The position numbers were made by a program, and so were the translations under genes. From contig JAGWBB010000004.1 of the NCBI GenBank assembly GCA_021296095.1, positions 1-51,567 of the forward strand: a DNA stretch of 51,567 nt, given 5' to 3'. The DNA comes from Desulfurellaceae bacterium (lineage in GTDB: Bacteria; Desulfobacterota; Binatia; Bin18). Below the pieces are notes generated by a model. The model was not told the DNA's origin and did not search any database. It saw nothing but the letters and a program-made list of their open reading frames with translations. Below, in pieces: positions 1-9,407 of the stretch (positions are counted from its first letter, which is position 1; every line of letters begins with the position of its first letter).

Positions 1-78
1 GTAGAGCAGCCCGCCCAGGCTCAAGCTGAGCAGCCCGCCGAGCAGGCCGCCGAGTACGCGTTTCGTCCAGCGCAGCAT
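1..78 (-). CDS. N-terminus of an exported or membrane protein (partial)
   Basis: Twenty-six codons read leftward from an ATG at 76-78 and run off the window edge without a stop. The visible part starts with MLRWTKR and continues as a Gly/Leu-rich hydrophobic stretch, the pattern of a signal peptide or first membrane helix. A purine-rich GAGAGG lies about 17 bases upstream, further away than usual for a ribosome binding site. Function cannot be inferred from this fragment. It could be a chance open frame, but basic residues followed by a long apolar run at a contig edge favour a real gene. Confidence 0.4.
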   Translation of the reverse strand, partial: MLRWTKRVLGGLLGGLLSLSLGGLLY

Positions 79-736
79 AGGAATGTAGAGAATTCCTCTC
101 GATTTCTGTTCGTCCAGCGCGGCTGTGAAGTCCGCCGTGCGGAGTGTGACTGAGAATTCCGCGTGGTGTCAAGCTCGATCGCGCGGCCGCCGTGAGAGAA
201 ACAGTCGGCCGCCGACACGCCACAGTGAGACAGGCCGAGACGCTGTCCCAACAAACGAGCGTTTTGCGAGACAGCGCCACGAGGGCCGGGCAGGACGGCT
301 GAGCGGGGCAAATGGGTGCGATTTACCCGTCTCAGCAATCTGTGTCAGAGATACTCGATGACTCGGCCGTAAAATGGGACGCTTATGGGGCGGTCTTACG
401 ACTGATAATTTCTATTTATGTCCAGGTTCAGTCCAACCGCTGACCCCGACGCCAGGCCCAGGGCGGCACGAATTCCTCCGCCCAGATGCCGGCCCGGGCC
501 GCCCTGGCTTGGTCTTCCTCGGGGATATACAGGTTGACAGGGGGAAAGTGGGGGATTAGGCGGTGCGGCGCAATAGCGGGCGTTATCGGACACGGCCGCC
601 TGCGCAGACGTGGGGCATGTTAGGAAAACCAGGGACTTCCGACCCTGAGCGGGCCAGGTGTGGCTGAACGATCTTAGGGAAAAGGGCGGCGTGGCCGAAT
701 GATTTCCGGTCATGACCCGGCAGGGCTCACGCCTCA
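79..736. other. Gene-poor interval
   Basis: About 660 bases without a convincing intact gene. Open frames here lack ribosome binding sites and look compositionally random. The only protein-like signal is the leftward remnant at 428-529, described separately. The interval holds the promoter region of the leftward gene at the edge and the downstream flank of the SGNH hydrolase gene. Confidence 0.5.
428..529 (-). pseudogene. Possible C-terminal remnant of a staphylococcal-nuclease-like gene
   Basis: The leftward frame ending with TGA at 428-430 encodes 33 residues that include EEDQARAARAGIWAEEF and then VPPWAWRRG. This closely resembles the conserved C-terminal tail of SNase (thermonuclease) homologues, where a helix rich in Ala and Arg ends in GIW or GLW and is followed by PPWEWRR. 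Upstream codons in this frame do not resemble the beta-barrel of the family and no start codon with a ribosome binding site is visible, so this reads as a decayed 3' end. The assignment rests on remembered family motifs only. Confidence 0.35.
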
Positions 737-2287
737 TTAAAACAGGCCCGGCACAAACCGCCCGCCCGTGTCCTCGGTGGTGCACCGACCATTGTCCACC
801 GCGCTGCCGCTCTCCCCACAGCACACATCGCCCTCGCTGCACGTAAAGCCGTCAAACAGCAGCCGCGAGGCCAGCGTTTGTCCCCGGCTCGAAGGGTGGA
901 AACAGTCACAGCACGACACGTCCTGTTCGGTAAACTTGTACTCCCACGACGCGTTGCTGAAGCTCAGCTGGGTCCCGTCCGCCTTGGACGCTCCGCCCAC
1001 CTGTTCTCCGCCGATCACGAGCGTCGGCGAGGCGTGTCCGGCCGGAATAGCGGCGTACTCATAGGTCACCCGCTCAAGAATATCGCGGTACTGCCGGGCC
1101 ATGGTATACGCGTCCGCGATCCGTTCATCCGAGCAGTCCGAGGTGAGCGAGCCGCAGATACCGTTCTCGCGGACCAAGGGAGCAAATTGCCAGATCTCGC
1201 CACACGGCACCCCTGCTTGTACCCTTTCATCGTTCACACACGAGGCTTTCTGGGTGTGGTTGCACAGCTGCGAGACCCGCACCAGCGAGGCTACGCCGAT
1301 TTTCAAATCCGGCACTTCAATCAGAATATCCAGGCCCTTGCGAAATTCGCGCTCAAAGGCTTCGGGCGTGGTCCGACAGTGCCGGTTGGGGTCCTGGTCG
1401 CCGCCCTGCGGACAGCTGGCGTTGAGCTTGTCGATCATCCCGCCACAGATATCGTTGTGGCCGAGCACCACGGTCGTATAGCGGGGGGCGGCTAGAGGCT
1501 CAAGATTCGCCTTGATCTGCTGCGTCTGCTCGACAAAGTCGTCCAGCATCGTGGCGCCCGACTCGGCGCTGTTGGGGCTGACGACCTTGATCGCAGCGTC
1601 TTGACGAGACTCCAGCCTCTCGGCCTGACTCACGACCCCATCGTCGGGGGTCAGGCTGGTAGCCCAGTTCAACTCCTCCTGGTCCTCGTTGGGACATGCA
1701 TTGATATCGGCGTTGAACGCCTTGGTGATACTGTCGCCGACGGCATCCATCGACTGGATGCTGGCCGCAAAGGGGTCTGTGCGGGCGATCAGGAAGTTTT
1801 GCAGACTCTCCTGCCAGGCGACAATGCTGTCGGTGCCCTCGCGCGGAAAGTCTTCGAGCCGCGCATGTCTGCCCACGCCTTCCAGAAATTCGGCTCCGAA
1901 CTCGGTGACGGTCACCGTCGCCTGGGCGAACTCCTGGCCGTCGGCCCTGACGCTGAGCGTATGGCGGCCGGGCTCGAGCAGGCTCCAGTTGAACAGCAGC
2001 CCAAAACCGTTCGTGCCGTCATCGCCACACGCCCCTCGGGTGTCGTTACGGCTGGTACCATAGGCGGCTTGCCAGGGTTTCGTCTCATCGTCGTCAAAGA
2101 TCACCTCAATTTGCTCGGCCTCGCACACCCAACCCGAGATTACCCCGATCCCGCTCTGGAACGAATCGGGACGAGGGTTCTCCAGAAACGCGGGCGGCTG
2201 GGCCGGAAGCAAGGACGGGCGGCTGAATCCGATGATGCCGCTCATGAGGCTGGCGAACAGCAAGGCTGTGTAGCGCGGTGTTCTCAT
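737..2287 (-). CDS. Secreted SGNH/GDSL-type hydrolase with N-terminal 'SGW' module
   Basis: A 516-residue exported protein. The start at 2287 is chosen because AGGAGG lies 7 bases upstream and the next residues form a signal peptide (about 1-30, ending near LPAQ). Residues about 34-168 form a module with SGIGVISGW-C-EA, a second Cys in GACGDD, and NGF and NW motifs; it recurs in two other secreted enzymes of this window. The catalytic part follows: GDSIT at 184-188 (nucleophile Ser186), GHND further on (oxyanion block), and a C-terminal DCFHPS that supplies the usual Asp-x-x-His pair. The family includes esterases, lipases and carbohydrate deacetylases; the substrate cannot be told. Many Cys in the second half suggest disulfides outside the cytoplasm. 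It is transcribed divergently from the TonB receptor gene. Confidence 0.85.
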   Translation of the reverse strand: MRTPRYTALLFASLMSGIIGFSRPSLLPAQPPAFLENPRPDSFQSGIGVISGWVCEAEQIEVIFDDDETKPWQAAYGTSRNDTRGACGDDGTNGFGLLFNWSLLEPGRHTLSVRADGQEFAQATVTVTEFGAEFLEGVGRHARLEDFPREGTDSIVAWQESLQNFLIARTDPFAASIQSMDAVGDSITKAFNADINACPNEDQEELNWATSLTPDDGVVSQAERLESRQDAAIKVVSPNSAESGATMLDDFVEQTQQIKANLEPLAAPRYTTVVLGHNDICGGMIDKLNASCPQGGDQDPNRHCRTTPEAFEREFRKGLDILIEVPDLKIGVASLVRVSQLCNHTQKASCVNDERVQAGVPCGEIWQFAPLVRENGICGSLTSDCSDERIADAYTMARQYRDILERVTYEYAAIPAGHASPTLVIGGEQVGGASKADGTQLSFSNASWEYKFTEQDVSCCDCFHPSSRGQTLASRLLFDGFTCSEGDVCCGESGSAVDNGRCTTEDTGGRFVPGLF

Positions 2288-2433
2288 CCAGACTCCTCCT
2301 CTCGCTTCCGGGCAGGCGCGTCCCCGGGCAATCCCCCCTTGTCCGGCTGCGAGTCGCACGCTATAGCCGTCTACGGACACGGCAGATTGCTTCGACCCTT
2401 CCTCGGACACTCACAAGGACGAAAGTGACAGCT

Positions 2434-4878
2434 ATGGACCTTCTCGACAAGACGGTTGAAAACCAGCAAACGGGCCGGCGCGCACTATCGACGCCGGTCG
2501 TCCTGGGCCTGATCGGGCTGGGCCTGGTCCTGGGAGCTGGCTCACCGGCCCAGGCCCAGGATTCCACACCGGACGCCACCCCGCAGGCCACCCCGGAAGA
2601 ACAGGCAGCAGCCTCTGACGACACCTTCGCGCTGGAAGATGTGATCGTGACCGCCCAGAAACGATCTCAGCCGAGTCAGGACGTGCCGCTATCGATCACC
2701 GCCTTTGACGCCGAGCAGATTGACGCCCTCAAGGTCCGCGACCTGGGCAGCCTGTCGATCAACATGCCGAATGTGACCCTGGACGATGTTGGCACGGCAC
2801 GCGGTATCGCCAACTTTTCGATTCGGGGCCTGGGCATCAACAGTTCTATTCCGTCCATCGATCCGACGGTCGGCGTCTTCGTCGATGGGATCTACATCGG
2901 TACGAACGCGACGGTCCTGTACGACGCCTTCGACCTGGAGAGCATCGAGGTCTTGCGCGGCCCGCAAGGCGTTCTGTTCGGCCGCAACGTGGTGGGCGGG
3001 GCCGTGCTGGTCAACACGAAAACCCCGACGGACCGCTATGAAGCCACGGTCCGCAGTGCGGTTGAGGGCGGCGGCAAGGCGCCCAACATACACGTGTCGA
3101 GCACGCTCAACGCCCCGCTGACCGACACCCTGCGCGCGCGCTTCACGGTCTACTCCAACCAGGACCAGGGCTGGTTCGAGAACGAGCACGACGGCCGGGC
3201 CTTCGGCGCCCAGGATACGCTGATGCTGCGGCCGGTCGTCACCTGGCAGCCGACCGAGTCCCTGGACCTGACCCTGCGCTACGAGTATCAGGATATCGAC
3301 GGTGACGGCCCGGCGTCTCAGAACCATACCAACGGCTCCGGCCTGTCCAACCCTTTTGCCAACTTCGACCGCGACAGCTTCAACTTCGCTGTCGACGAAG
3401 AGGGCCATATCAAGTCCGAGGTCCACTCCTTCAACACCCGTCTGGATTGGGACGTGCCTCTGGGCCACGGCACGGTCACCAACATCTTCGGCTGGCGTGA
3501 CGGCTGGGGAGATGCCCTGAGCGATATTGACGCCACACCGCTGCCCCTGTTTCACGGCGGCGCCGTCCAAGTCGCGGAACAGTTCAGCAACGAGCTGCGC
3601 TACAGCGGCCTGTTTTTGGACAAGCTGTTCCTGACGACCGGGTTTTACTACTTTCAGAACGATATCGGCTATCACGAACACCGCAACCTCGCCTTCGGGA
3701 CCATCCTCCAAAACGGCGGTGGCGACTATGAGGTTGAAACCTTTGGGCTGTTCACGAACGCCGACTACGACCTGACCGACCGGCTGACGCTGACCGCCGG
3801 GCTGCGCTATACCCATGAGACGAAAGAAGCCGATATCACGAACCTGACCCGCAACGGCGCGACGCCGTGTCACATCGTGAACGGCCCCGACTGCCCGAGC
3901 CACTTCACGGATGAGGAAAGCTGGAACAACCTGTCGCCCAAGATCGGCCTGACCTATCGGTTTGACGACGAGAGCCTGGTCTACGCCCACTGGACGCGCG
4001 GCTTCCGGTCCGGCGGCTATAACCTGCGCGACACCTTTTACGATCTCAGCAGCGACCTGCCGAGCGCGCAGGTCGCTCTGCTCGAACGGCTCGGCCTGCA
4101 GGTGACCCGCGACCTTGGCGCCGAGGCCTTCGACGAAGAGCGGATTGATAATTTCGAGATTGGCTTCAAGAAAACCTTCGGCGCCCGCGCCCGCCTCAAC
4201 GCAGCGTTTTTCTACAACTTCGTCGACGACATGCAGCGCGAACTGGCGCTGACCGAGGACCTGCCCGTCCTCGATCCCGACACGGGTCTGCCCAGCCTCA
4301 CGTTTGTGGACGGGCGGCCAACGCTGCAAACCCAGGCGAACGTCGTGCAGGTGATTCGGAACACGGCCGACGCCGAAATGTGGGGCTTCGAGCTGGAGGG
4401 GATGTTTGCCCTCACCCCCAGCCTCGTCCTGCTCGGTTCGGCGGGCTTTGTCGAGACGGATTACGCCACGGTCAAGTTCGACCTCAACCGCGACGGCCGG
4501 GTGGACGGCAGAGATGAGGACCTCGAACCGCCCCGCGCCCCGCGCTGGACCTACAGCATGGGCCTGCTGCACACGCTGCGCCTGGGCAGCCGTTTGCGGC
4601 TCGCCTCGCGGGTCAATTACGCCTACCGGGACAAATGGTATGACACCGACGACAACCTCGGCTTCAACCGGCAGCAGAAAATGCTCCAAGCCGGCCTCGA
4701 CCTGCACATCAACGACGGTCAGTGGGTGATCGGTCTGTACGGCAAGAACCTGCTGAACCAGGCCAGGTTTGGCGGGAATACGCAGCTGCCATCGGGACTC
4801 GGCGGTGGCACCTTCTCGCCGCTGGCCAGAGGCCGCACCTTCGGCCTGGAGCTGACCTACCATTTTATCGGCGCCTGA
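2434..4878 (+). CDS. TonB-dependent outer-membrane receptor
   Basis: An 814-residue receptor of the usual family length. The start at 2434 gives MDLLDKTVEN followed by a signal peptide ending AQAQ (about residue 43); earlier ATGs in the frame overlap the divergent gene and lack a signal sequence. The plug domain starts after a TonB-box-like LEDVIVTAQKR and contains the typical SIRGLG and VFVDGIY strands and LRGPQGVLFGRN. The C-terminus ends in an aromatic beta strand, ELTYHFIGA, as outer-membrane barrels do. The protein resembles the large class of receptors of Caulobacter and sphingomonads that import diverse organic substrates. Neighbouring DUF1329 and DUF1302 genes suggest a hydrophobic organic substrate rather than a siderophore, but this is inference. 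Confidence 0.93.
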   Translation: MDLLDKTVENQQTGRRALSTPVVLGLIGLGLVLGAGSPAQAQDSTPDATPQATPEEQAAASDDTFALEDVIVTAQKRSQPSQDVPLSITAFDAEQIDALKVRDLGSLSINMPNVTLDDVGTARGIANFSIRGLGINSSIPSIDPTVGVFVDGIYIGTNATVLYDAFDLESIEVLRGPQGVLFGRNVVGGAVLVNTKTPTDRYEATVRSAVEGGGKAPNIHVSSTLNAPLTDTLRARFTVYSNQDQGWFENEHDGRAFGAQDTLMLRPVVTWQPTESLDLTLRYEYQDIDGDGPASQNHTNGSGLSNPFANFDRDSFNFAVDEEGHIKSEVHSFNTRLDWDVPLGHGTVTNIFGWRDGWGDALSDIDATPLPLFHGGAVQVAEQFSNELRYSGLFLDKLFLTTGFYYFQNDIGYHEHRNLAFGTILQNGGGDYEVETFGLFTNADYDLTDRLTLTAGLRYTHETKEADITNLTRNGATPCHIVNGPDCPSHFTDEESWNNLSPKIGLTYRFDDESLVYAHWTRGFRSGGYNLRDTFYDLSSDLPSAQVALLERLGLQVTRDLGAEAFDEERIDNFEIGFKKTFGARARLNAAFFYNFVDDMQRELALTEDLPVLDPDTGLPSLTFVDGRPTLQTQANVVQVIRNTADAEMWGFELEGMFALTPSLVLLGSAGFVETDYATVKFDLNRDGRVDGRDEDLEPPRAPRWTYSMGLLHTLRLGSRLRLASRVNYAYRDKWYDTDDNLGFNRQQKMLQAGLDLHINDGQWVIGLYGKNLLNQARFGGNTQLPSGLGGGTFSPLARGRTFGLELTYHFIGA

Positions 4879-4939
4879 TGAAGCAGGGGCGGGTGTCTCC
4901 CGCTCAGGCTCATCCGCAAACGCCCGGCCCTGCCGCGCA

Positions 4940-4980
4940 GCAGCCCCTCTCCCGCCGCCCGGCAGGGGCTGCTTCACTTT
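4940..4980 (+). terminator. Possible terminator after the TonB receptor gene
   Basis: GCAGCCCCT at 4940-4948 pairs with AGGGGCTGC at 4964-4972 across a 15-base GC-rich loop, followed by TTCACTTT. The stem is strong but the T-tract is interrupted, so the site may be a partial terminator or simply a stable hairpin that sets receptor expression apart from the downstream genes. Confidence 0.45.
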
Positions 4981-5031
4981 GCCGAGTCTGATACATAGGG
5001 GCGGTTCTGACAAAAAAAACGGGAGGCAAAC

Positions 5032-6276
5032 ATGAAACACGCGTGGTACGGACTCCTCGTCGGCCTGCTGCTCGGTGGTGGCTGGCAGCCAGCCCTGGCC
5101 CAGCTTGACGACGCCCTCATCCAACAGGCCTTTTATCCGTATGCCGTAGAGAAGCCGGCCCTGGCCGGACTGGAGCCGGGGACAAGCATCTCGGCAGACT
5201 CGTGGCAGGCTGCCGAGAGCTATCTGCCGGTCGAGATCCTGGACAAGATCAAAGCCGGAGAGTTCACCTTCAGCATCCAGGAGACGACCGATTTGCCGGT
5301 CAGCGAGGCGTATATTGAAGCCACCCGCCAGCACGCCGGCCAGGTCCGGATCGGGGACGACGGCGAGCTGAGCGGCTATGTGGCCGGCCTGCCCTTCCCC
5401 GTGCTTGACCCGGCTGACCCCCAGGCCGGGGAGAAGGCGGCCTGGAACGTACGCCACCGCGACCTTGGCGATACCATCCAGGTGTGGAATACCTTTCGGC
5501 TGCTCGACGCCTCGGGCGAGGCCGACCGGGAGTTCGAGAACTACTATGTCGTGGCCCAGGGCATGCACCGGCCGCGGGCCGAGGCCAACCGTTGGGAAGA
5601 GGACGGCGTGTTGCAGAAAGAGTTCTTCCACATGCTGACCCCGTTTGACCTCAAGAACACCATGAGCCTCAAGCACCGCTTCGCCAAGGACAGCGCCAAG
5701 GATGCGGATTGGATGTACACCCCGGCCAGCCGCAAGATTCGCAAGCTGATCGTCAAGCATGAGGACGCCTCGTTTGACTCGGGCTTTCTGAACGAGGACT
5801 TCTTTGGCTACTCGGGCTACATCAGCGCCAGCACCTGGAAGCTGCTGGGCTCGCGCCTGCTGCTCGCCCCGGTGGGCGCCAAAGCCGCCGCGACCACCTT
5901 TGGCGGCCGCGGCACCTGGTATCCGGTCGATCCCTGGGAGCTGCGCCAGATGTGGGTGCTCGAAAACATCCCCAAAGCGTCCGACCACCCGTACAGCAAA
6001 CGCCTGCTGTATATCGACCAGCAGATGTTCGTGCCGGTCTACATGCTGGCCTATGACCGCAGCGGAGCCCACCACAAGACCCTGTTCGAGCTGTACGGCA
6101 ACCCGCAGTTCAACCCCGGCAACGAACACGTCCGCGCCCCGATGTGGGTCGGCGAGTCGATGATCGACTACGAGGACAATTTCGCCTCAATGACCATGGT
6201 CGACAAGGTCGTCTACGACCAGCCTCTGCCCGACGACTTTTTTCAGCTGAACCAGATTGTGGCCCGCGGCCGCTAA
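5032..6276 (+). CDS. DUF1329 family exported protein
   Basis: A 414-residue protein with a signal peptide (MKHAWYGLLVGLLLGGGW, cleavage near ALA-Q, residue 24) and a clear GGGAGG ribosome binding site. It has the hallmarks of the DUF1329 family: a central N-x-R-H/W-x-R-like segment, a YTPASRKIRKL-like strand and a FGYSGYI segment typical of its LolA/LolB-like lipoprotein-binding fold. The family is periplasmic and usually encoded next to DUF1302 outer-membrane proteins and RND-type exporters in proteobacteria. The same pairing is seen here, with the DUF1302 gene starting 14 bases downstream. The exact role is not established; lipid or hydrophobic-compound handling between membranes is the favoured idea. 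Confidence 0.85.
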   Translation: MKHAWYGLLVGLLLGGGWQPALAQLDDALIQQAFYPYAVEKPALAGLEPGTSISADSWQAAESYLPVEILDKIKAGEFTFSIQETTDLPVSEAYIEATRQHAGQVRIGDDGELSGYVAGLPFPVLDPADPQAGEKAAWNVRHRDLGDTIQVWNTFRLLDASGEADREFENYYVVAQGMHRPRAEANRWEEDGVLQKEFFHMLTPFDLKNTMSLKHRFAKDSAKDADWMYTPASRKIRKLIVKHEDASFDSGFLNEDFFGYSGYISASTWKLLGSRLLLAPVGAKAAATTFGGRGTWYPVDPWELRQMWVLENIPKASDHPYSKRLLYIDQQMFVPVYMLAYDRSGAHHKTLFELYGNPQFNPGNEHVRAPMWVGESMIDYEDNFASMTMVDKVVYDQPLPDDFFQLNQIVARGR

Positions 6277-6290
6277 GGCAAGGTGAGCGG

Positions 6291-7988
6291 ATGCGGCACA
6301 ACACCCCCCTCGGACACCGTAGCCCCGTCCGGCCGGTCCACCTCCTACTGGCCGGGCTGGCCCTCCTCGTTTCTCTCTCCCAGGCCCAGGCTCAGTTCAC
6401 CGCCGACCCGCTGTCCTTTTCCGGCAACATCCAGACCCAGCAGATCTTCCGCCATCCCGAGGTCGACAAGTGGTCGATCGTCCAGCAGCGCAACACCGTC
6501 CGCCTGCGGCTGGAGTACGACTGGGTTCGGAGCGGCCAGCTCATCGACCGGTTCGACCTGCCGTGGATCAAGTCGGCCCATTTCGTCGGCCTGTACCGCG
6601 GCTCGTATGACAGCGTGTACGACTTCCGACCCGGCCCCCGCCAGGAGATCTTTCCCTACAAGGGTCGGGCCGGCCGGGGTCAGAGCCTGGCCGAACTCGA
6701 CACCAAGGCCGCCCAGGCGCTGCGCTTTGAGAGCGTCTTCCGCGAGGTGTATACCGATATCGAGCTGGCCGACCTGCCCCTCAGCCTGCGGCTGGGACGC
6801 CAGATGATCGTGTGGGGCGAGTCGGACAACCTGCGCATGCTTGACCGCACCAACTCCCTGGACGCCACCTGGCACGGCGGCGGGGTGGGCCAGGAAACCT
6901 GGGACGACCTGCGGATTCCGTACTGGATGATCCGCGCCACCTATAATTTTGGGCAGGTCGGCAGCCTGAGCGACGTGTTTCTCGAAACCTACTGGGTACC
7001 GGGCCTGTGGACGCCGCTCAAGTTCGGTTACACGCCGGGCCGGCCGTGGAGCTTCCCGTTTGCCAACACGCTGGGAGACTTCAAGCTGCTCAAGGGCACT
7101 GTGCTGGGCCGGCAGGGCGACTACCACAAGAATGTCAGCGAGAACAGTCAGGTCGGCGTGCGGCTGGGCGGAACCACACCGTCGGGCCTGACGCTGACCC
7201 TCAACTATCTGTACCAGCGCACCGCCCATGAAGACGGGGTCAATACGGCCAGCCTGCGCGGCCGCAACCAGTGCCGGCTGGGCTCGGCCAGCTGCCCGTC
7301 GGTCGCTGCGGTCGCGGCCAGCAACACGGCCCTGCTGGCGCGCGGTATCCTGCCCGCCGAGGCCTATTATCCGTACACCCACACGGTCGGCATCTCGGCC
7401 AGCTATGCCGACGACACGTATACCGAGGGTGTGTTTCGGATGGAGACGATTTACGAGTTCGGCAAGCCGTTTGCCGACAAGCGTAAACCGATTCTGGTTC
7501 TGGACGCGGCCGCCAATCCGGTGCCGAGCGGCCTGCTGGGCGTCAAAAAGAGCGACGTGTGGCAGGCCTTTGTCGGCTTTGACCGGCCAACCTGGATCAG
7601 GAGTCTGAACCGGCGTTCGACCTTTTTTCTGACCAGCCAGCTGTTCTGGCAGTATATTCCGACCAGCACGTCTCGCTTCCAGGGCCAGCTGTCGGCAACC
7701 GACAAGGTCCGCAACTGGGAGGCGGTCGGCACAATTGCGGCCAGCACCCTGTATATGCGGGGCCGGCTGCTGCCGGTCGCGTTTTATGTGCTGGACCCGA
7801 TGAACCACTATAGCTCGCAGTTCGGCTGGGTGGTCGATTATTACATCACCCCGCGGCTGATCGTCCGCCTCGCCCAGAGTTATTTCTTTGTGCCCGGCTA
7901 TGGCGGCCAGGTTGACGAGAGCTGGGGCCTGGGCGGGCTGTATCGACGCTGGGACGAGACCGTGCTACGGCTGACCTATCAGTTCTGA
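6291..7988 (+). CDS. DUF1302 family outer-membrane protein
   Basis: A 565-residue protein. The start at 6291 follows AAGGTGAG and gives a basic N-terminus and a signal peptide ending SQAQAQ near residue 35. The rest is rich in alternating polar and aromatic strands (for example LRLEYDWV, LRLGRQMIVWGESDN, TLTLNYLYQRT) and ends LRLTYQF, a typical C-terminal outer-membrane strand. The conserved G-R-Q-x-x-x-W-G motif (residues about 180-187) is characteristic of DUF1302. Together with the preceding DUF1329 gene it probably forms a two-gene unit. A transport or channel function is likely; the substrate is unknown. Confidence 0.85.
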   Translation: MRHNTPLGHRSPVRPVHLLLAGLALLVSLSQAQAQFTADPLSFSGNIQTQQIFRHPEVDKWSIVQQRNTVRLRLEYDWVRSGQLIDRFDLPWIKSAHFVGLYRGSYDSVYDFRPGPRQEIFPYKGRAGRGQSLAELDTKAAQALRFESVFREVYTDIELADLPLSLRLGRQMIVWGESDNLRMLDRTNSLDATWHGGGVGQETWDDLRIPYWMIRATYNFGQVGSLSDVFLETYWVPGLWTPLKFGYTPGRPWSFPFANTLGDFKLLKGTVLGRQGDYHKNVSENSQVGVRLGGTTPSGLTLTLNYLYQRTAHEDGVNTASLRGRNQCRLGSASCPSVAAVAASNTALLARGILPAEAYYPYTHTVGISASYADDTYTEGVFRMETIYEFGKPFADKRKPILVLDAAANPVPSGLLGVKKSDVWQAFVGFDRPTWIRSLNRRSTFFLTSQLFWQYIPTSTSRFQGQLSATDKVRNWEAVGTIAASTLYMRGRLLPVAFYVLDPMNHYSSQFGWVVDYYITPRLIVRLAQSYFFVPGYGGQVDESWGLGGLYRRWDETVLRLTYQF

Positions 7989-8021
7989 GCGCGCCCGAGA
8001 CGACACACCACAGGAGGAGCT

Positions 8022-8627
8022 ATGGCAGAACAATGGACGCTGAGCGGTGATTATTTTGAATCGTGCAACTGCGACCTGGTGTGCGCCTGCCTGATCCAGG
8101 CCGCCCCGCCACGGGGACGCTGCGACGCGGCCCTGGCCTTTCATGTTGACCAGGGCAGCTACGGCCAGACCAGCCTCGACGGCCTGAACGCCGTGCTGGT
8201 GGCGTCGTTTCCCGGTCCGGGCAGGATGCGGGACGGCAACTGGACGGCTGCGGTGTATGTGGACGCGGCCGCGTCCGAAGCCCAGCAGCAGGCCCTGGGC
8301 GCCATTTATTCGGGTCAGGCCGGCGGACCGATGCAGATGGTTTTTCTGCTCGTCAGCAATTTCCTGGGCGTCAAAACCGCGCCCATCCGCTACGAAATCG
8401 ACGGCAACGCCCGCCGGCTGAGCATCCCCGATATCCTGGATATTGATATCGAGGCGGTCACCGGTCGGGACGGCAGCGAACCGCTGTGGGCGACCAACGC
8501 CGCCCATCCGGTGTCGCCCAAACTCGCCCTGGCCCAGTCCACGGCCTACCGCTACGCCGATCACAACCTGGCCTGGGATGTGAGCGAAACGAACGGCCAT
8601 TTTGCACCGTTCAGCTGGCAGAGCTAG
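8022..8627 (+). CDS. DUF1326 family protein
   Basis: A 201-residue soluble protein preceded by AGGAGG. It begins MAEQWTLSGDYFESCNCD and has the diagnostic CNCDxxCxC cluster of the DUF1326 family, which suggests metal or thiol chemistry. It has no signal peptide. DUF1326 genes are commonly adjacent to DUF2182 membrane-protein genes, as here (the next gene starts 6 bases after the stop), so the two products probably act together. The biochemical role is not known to me. Confidence 0.85.
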   Translation: MAEQWTLSGDYFESCNCDLVCACLIQAAPPRGRCDAALAFHVDQGSYGQTSLDGLNAVLVASFPGPGRMRDGNWTAAVYVDAAASEAQQQALGAIYSGQAGGPMQMVFLLVSNFLGVKTAPIRYEIDGNARRLSIPDILDIDIEAVTGRDGSEPLWATNAAHPVSPKLALAQSTAYRYADHNLAWDVSETNGHFAPFSWQS

Positions 8628-8633
8628 GCGCGC

Positions 8634-9407
8634 ATGCGCGGCCGCGACAGCCTGATCATCATTGGCGCCCTGGTCGCGGTGTCGCTCGTGGCCTGGGTGA
8701 TCACGGTCCGCCAGATGGGCGGCATGGGCCTGGGCCTGATGGCTCCCAGCATGACCATGGGCCGGCCCGTGTCGGTCGCCAACGCCGGGCTGTACGTGCT
8801 CCTGTGGGGCGTCATGATGGTGGCCATGATGTTTCCGTCCGTAGCGCCCATGGCCGTGCTGTTCTCGACTATCGCCCGCCGCAAGCGGGAGCGGGCCGAC
8901 CCGTTTGTCCCGGCCTGGATCTTCGTTGCCGGCTATACCGCAGTGTGGACCCTGACCGGTGGCCTGGCGTATGCCGGAGACGTGGCGATTCAGGCTGTCC
9001 CACAGGCGTTTCCCGACCTGCGGACCTACGGCCCGGTAATCGGCGGTGGCCTGCTCATCCTGGCCGGCCTCTACCAGTTGACGCCGCTCAAATACCTGTG
9101 TCTGAGCCAGTGTCGCTCACCGCTCGGCTTTTTGCTCCAGCACTGGCGGGAGGGCCCGGGGGGCGCGTTTCGGATGGGCGTACAGCACGGCCTGTTCTGT
9201 CTGGGCTGCTGCTGGAGCCTGATGGCGGTGATGTTTGTGATGGGCACCATGAACCTGGTCTGGATGGGTATTCTGGCGCTGGTGATCTTTGCGGAAAAAG
9301 TCGTGCCGCACGGCGTGACCCTGGGCAAAGGAGTCGGCCTCGTACTGATGGGGCTAGGGCTGCTGCTGGCGATATCCACCGGCGCTGGACCGGTCTCGGG
9401 CCAGTAA
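8634..9407 (+). CDS. DUF2182 integral membrane protein
   Basis: A 257-residue polytopic membrane protein with about seven hydrophobic segments. It has the Met-rich motif of the family in the second helix region (MMVAMMFPSVAP) and the later G-x-x-H-G-x-x-C-x-G-C-C-W-x-L-M signature (HGLFCLGCCWSLM). The clusters of Met, Cys and His in membrane segments are why the family is often labelled metal-binding. It is tightly linked to the upstream DUF1326 gene. The stop codon lies inside a perfect palindrome (9404-9432). Confidence 0.85.
   Translation: MRGRDSLIIIGALVAVSLVAWVITVRQMGGMGLGLMAPSMTMGRPVSVANAGLYVLLWGVMMVAMMFPSVAPMAVLFSTIARRKRERADPFVPAWIFVAGYTAVWTLTGGLAYAGDVAIQAVPQAFPDLRTYGPVIGGGLLILAGLYQLTPLKYLCLSQCRSPLGFLLQHWREGPGGAFRMGVQHGLFCLGCCWSLMAVMFVMGTMNLVWMGILALVIFAEKVVPHGVTLGKGVGLVLMGLGLLLAISTGAGPVSGQ

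Noticed and set aside
21-338. Leftward open frame of 105 codons at the left edge
   Set aside because: Its frame differs from the hydrophobic signal-like start at 76-78, has no ribosome binding site, and its composition (Arg/Ser/Asn/Cys mix) looks random.
2689-6129. Leftward open frame of 1146 codons
   Set aside because: It lies antisense to the TonB receptor and DUF1329 genes, which have clear domains, signal peptides and ribosome binding sites. Its composition (Val/Gly/Gln/Ala-rich, no domain pattern) is that of a GC-rich antisense shadow.
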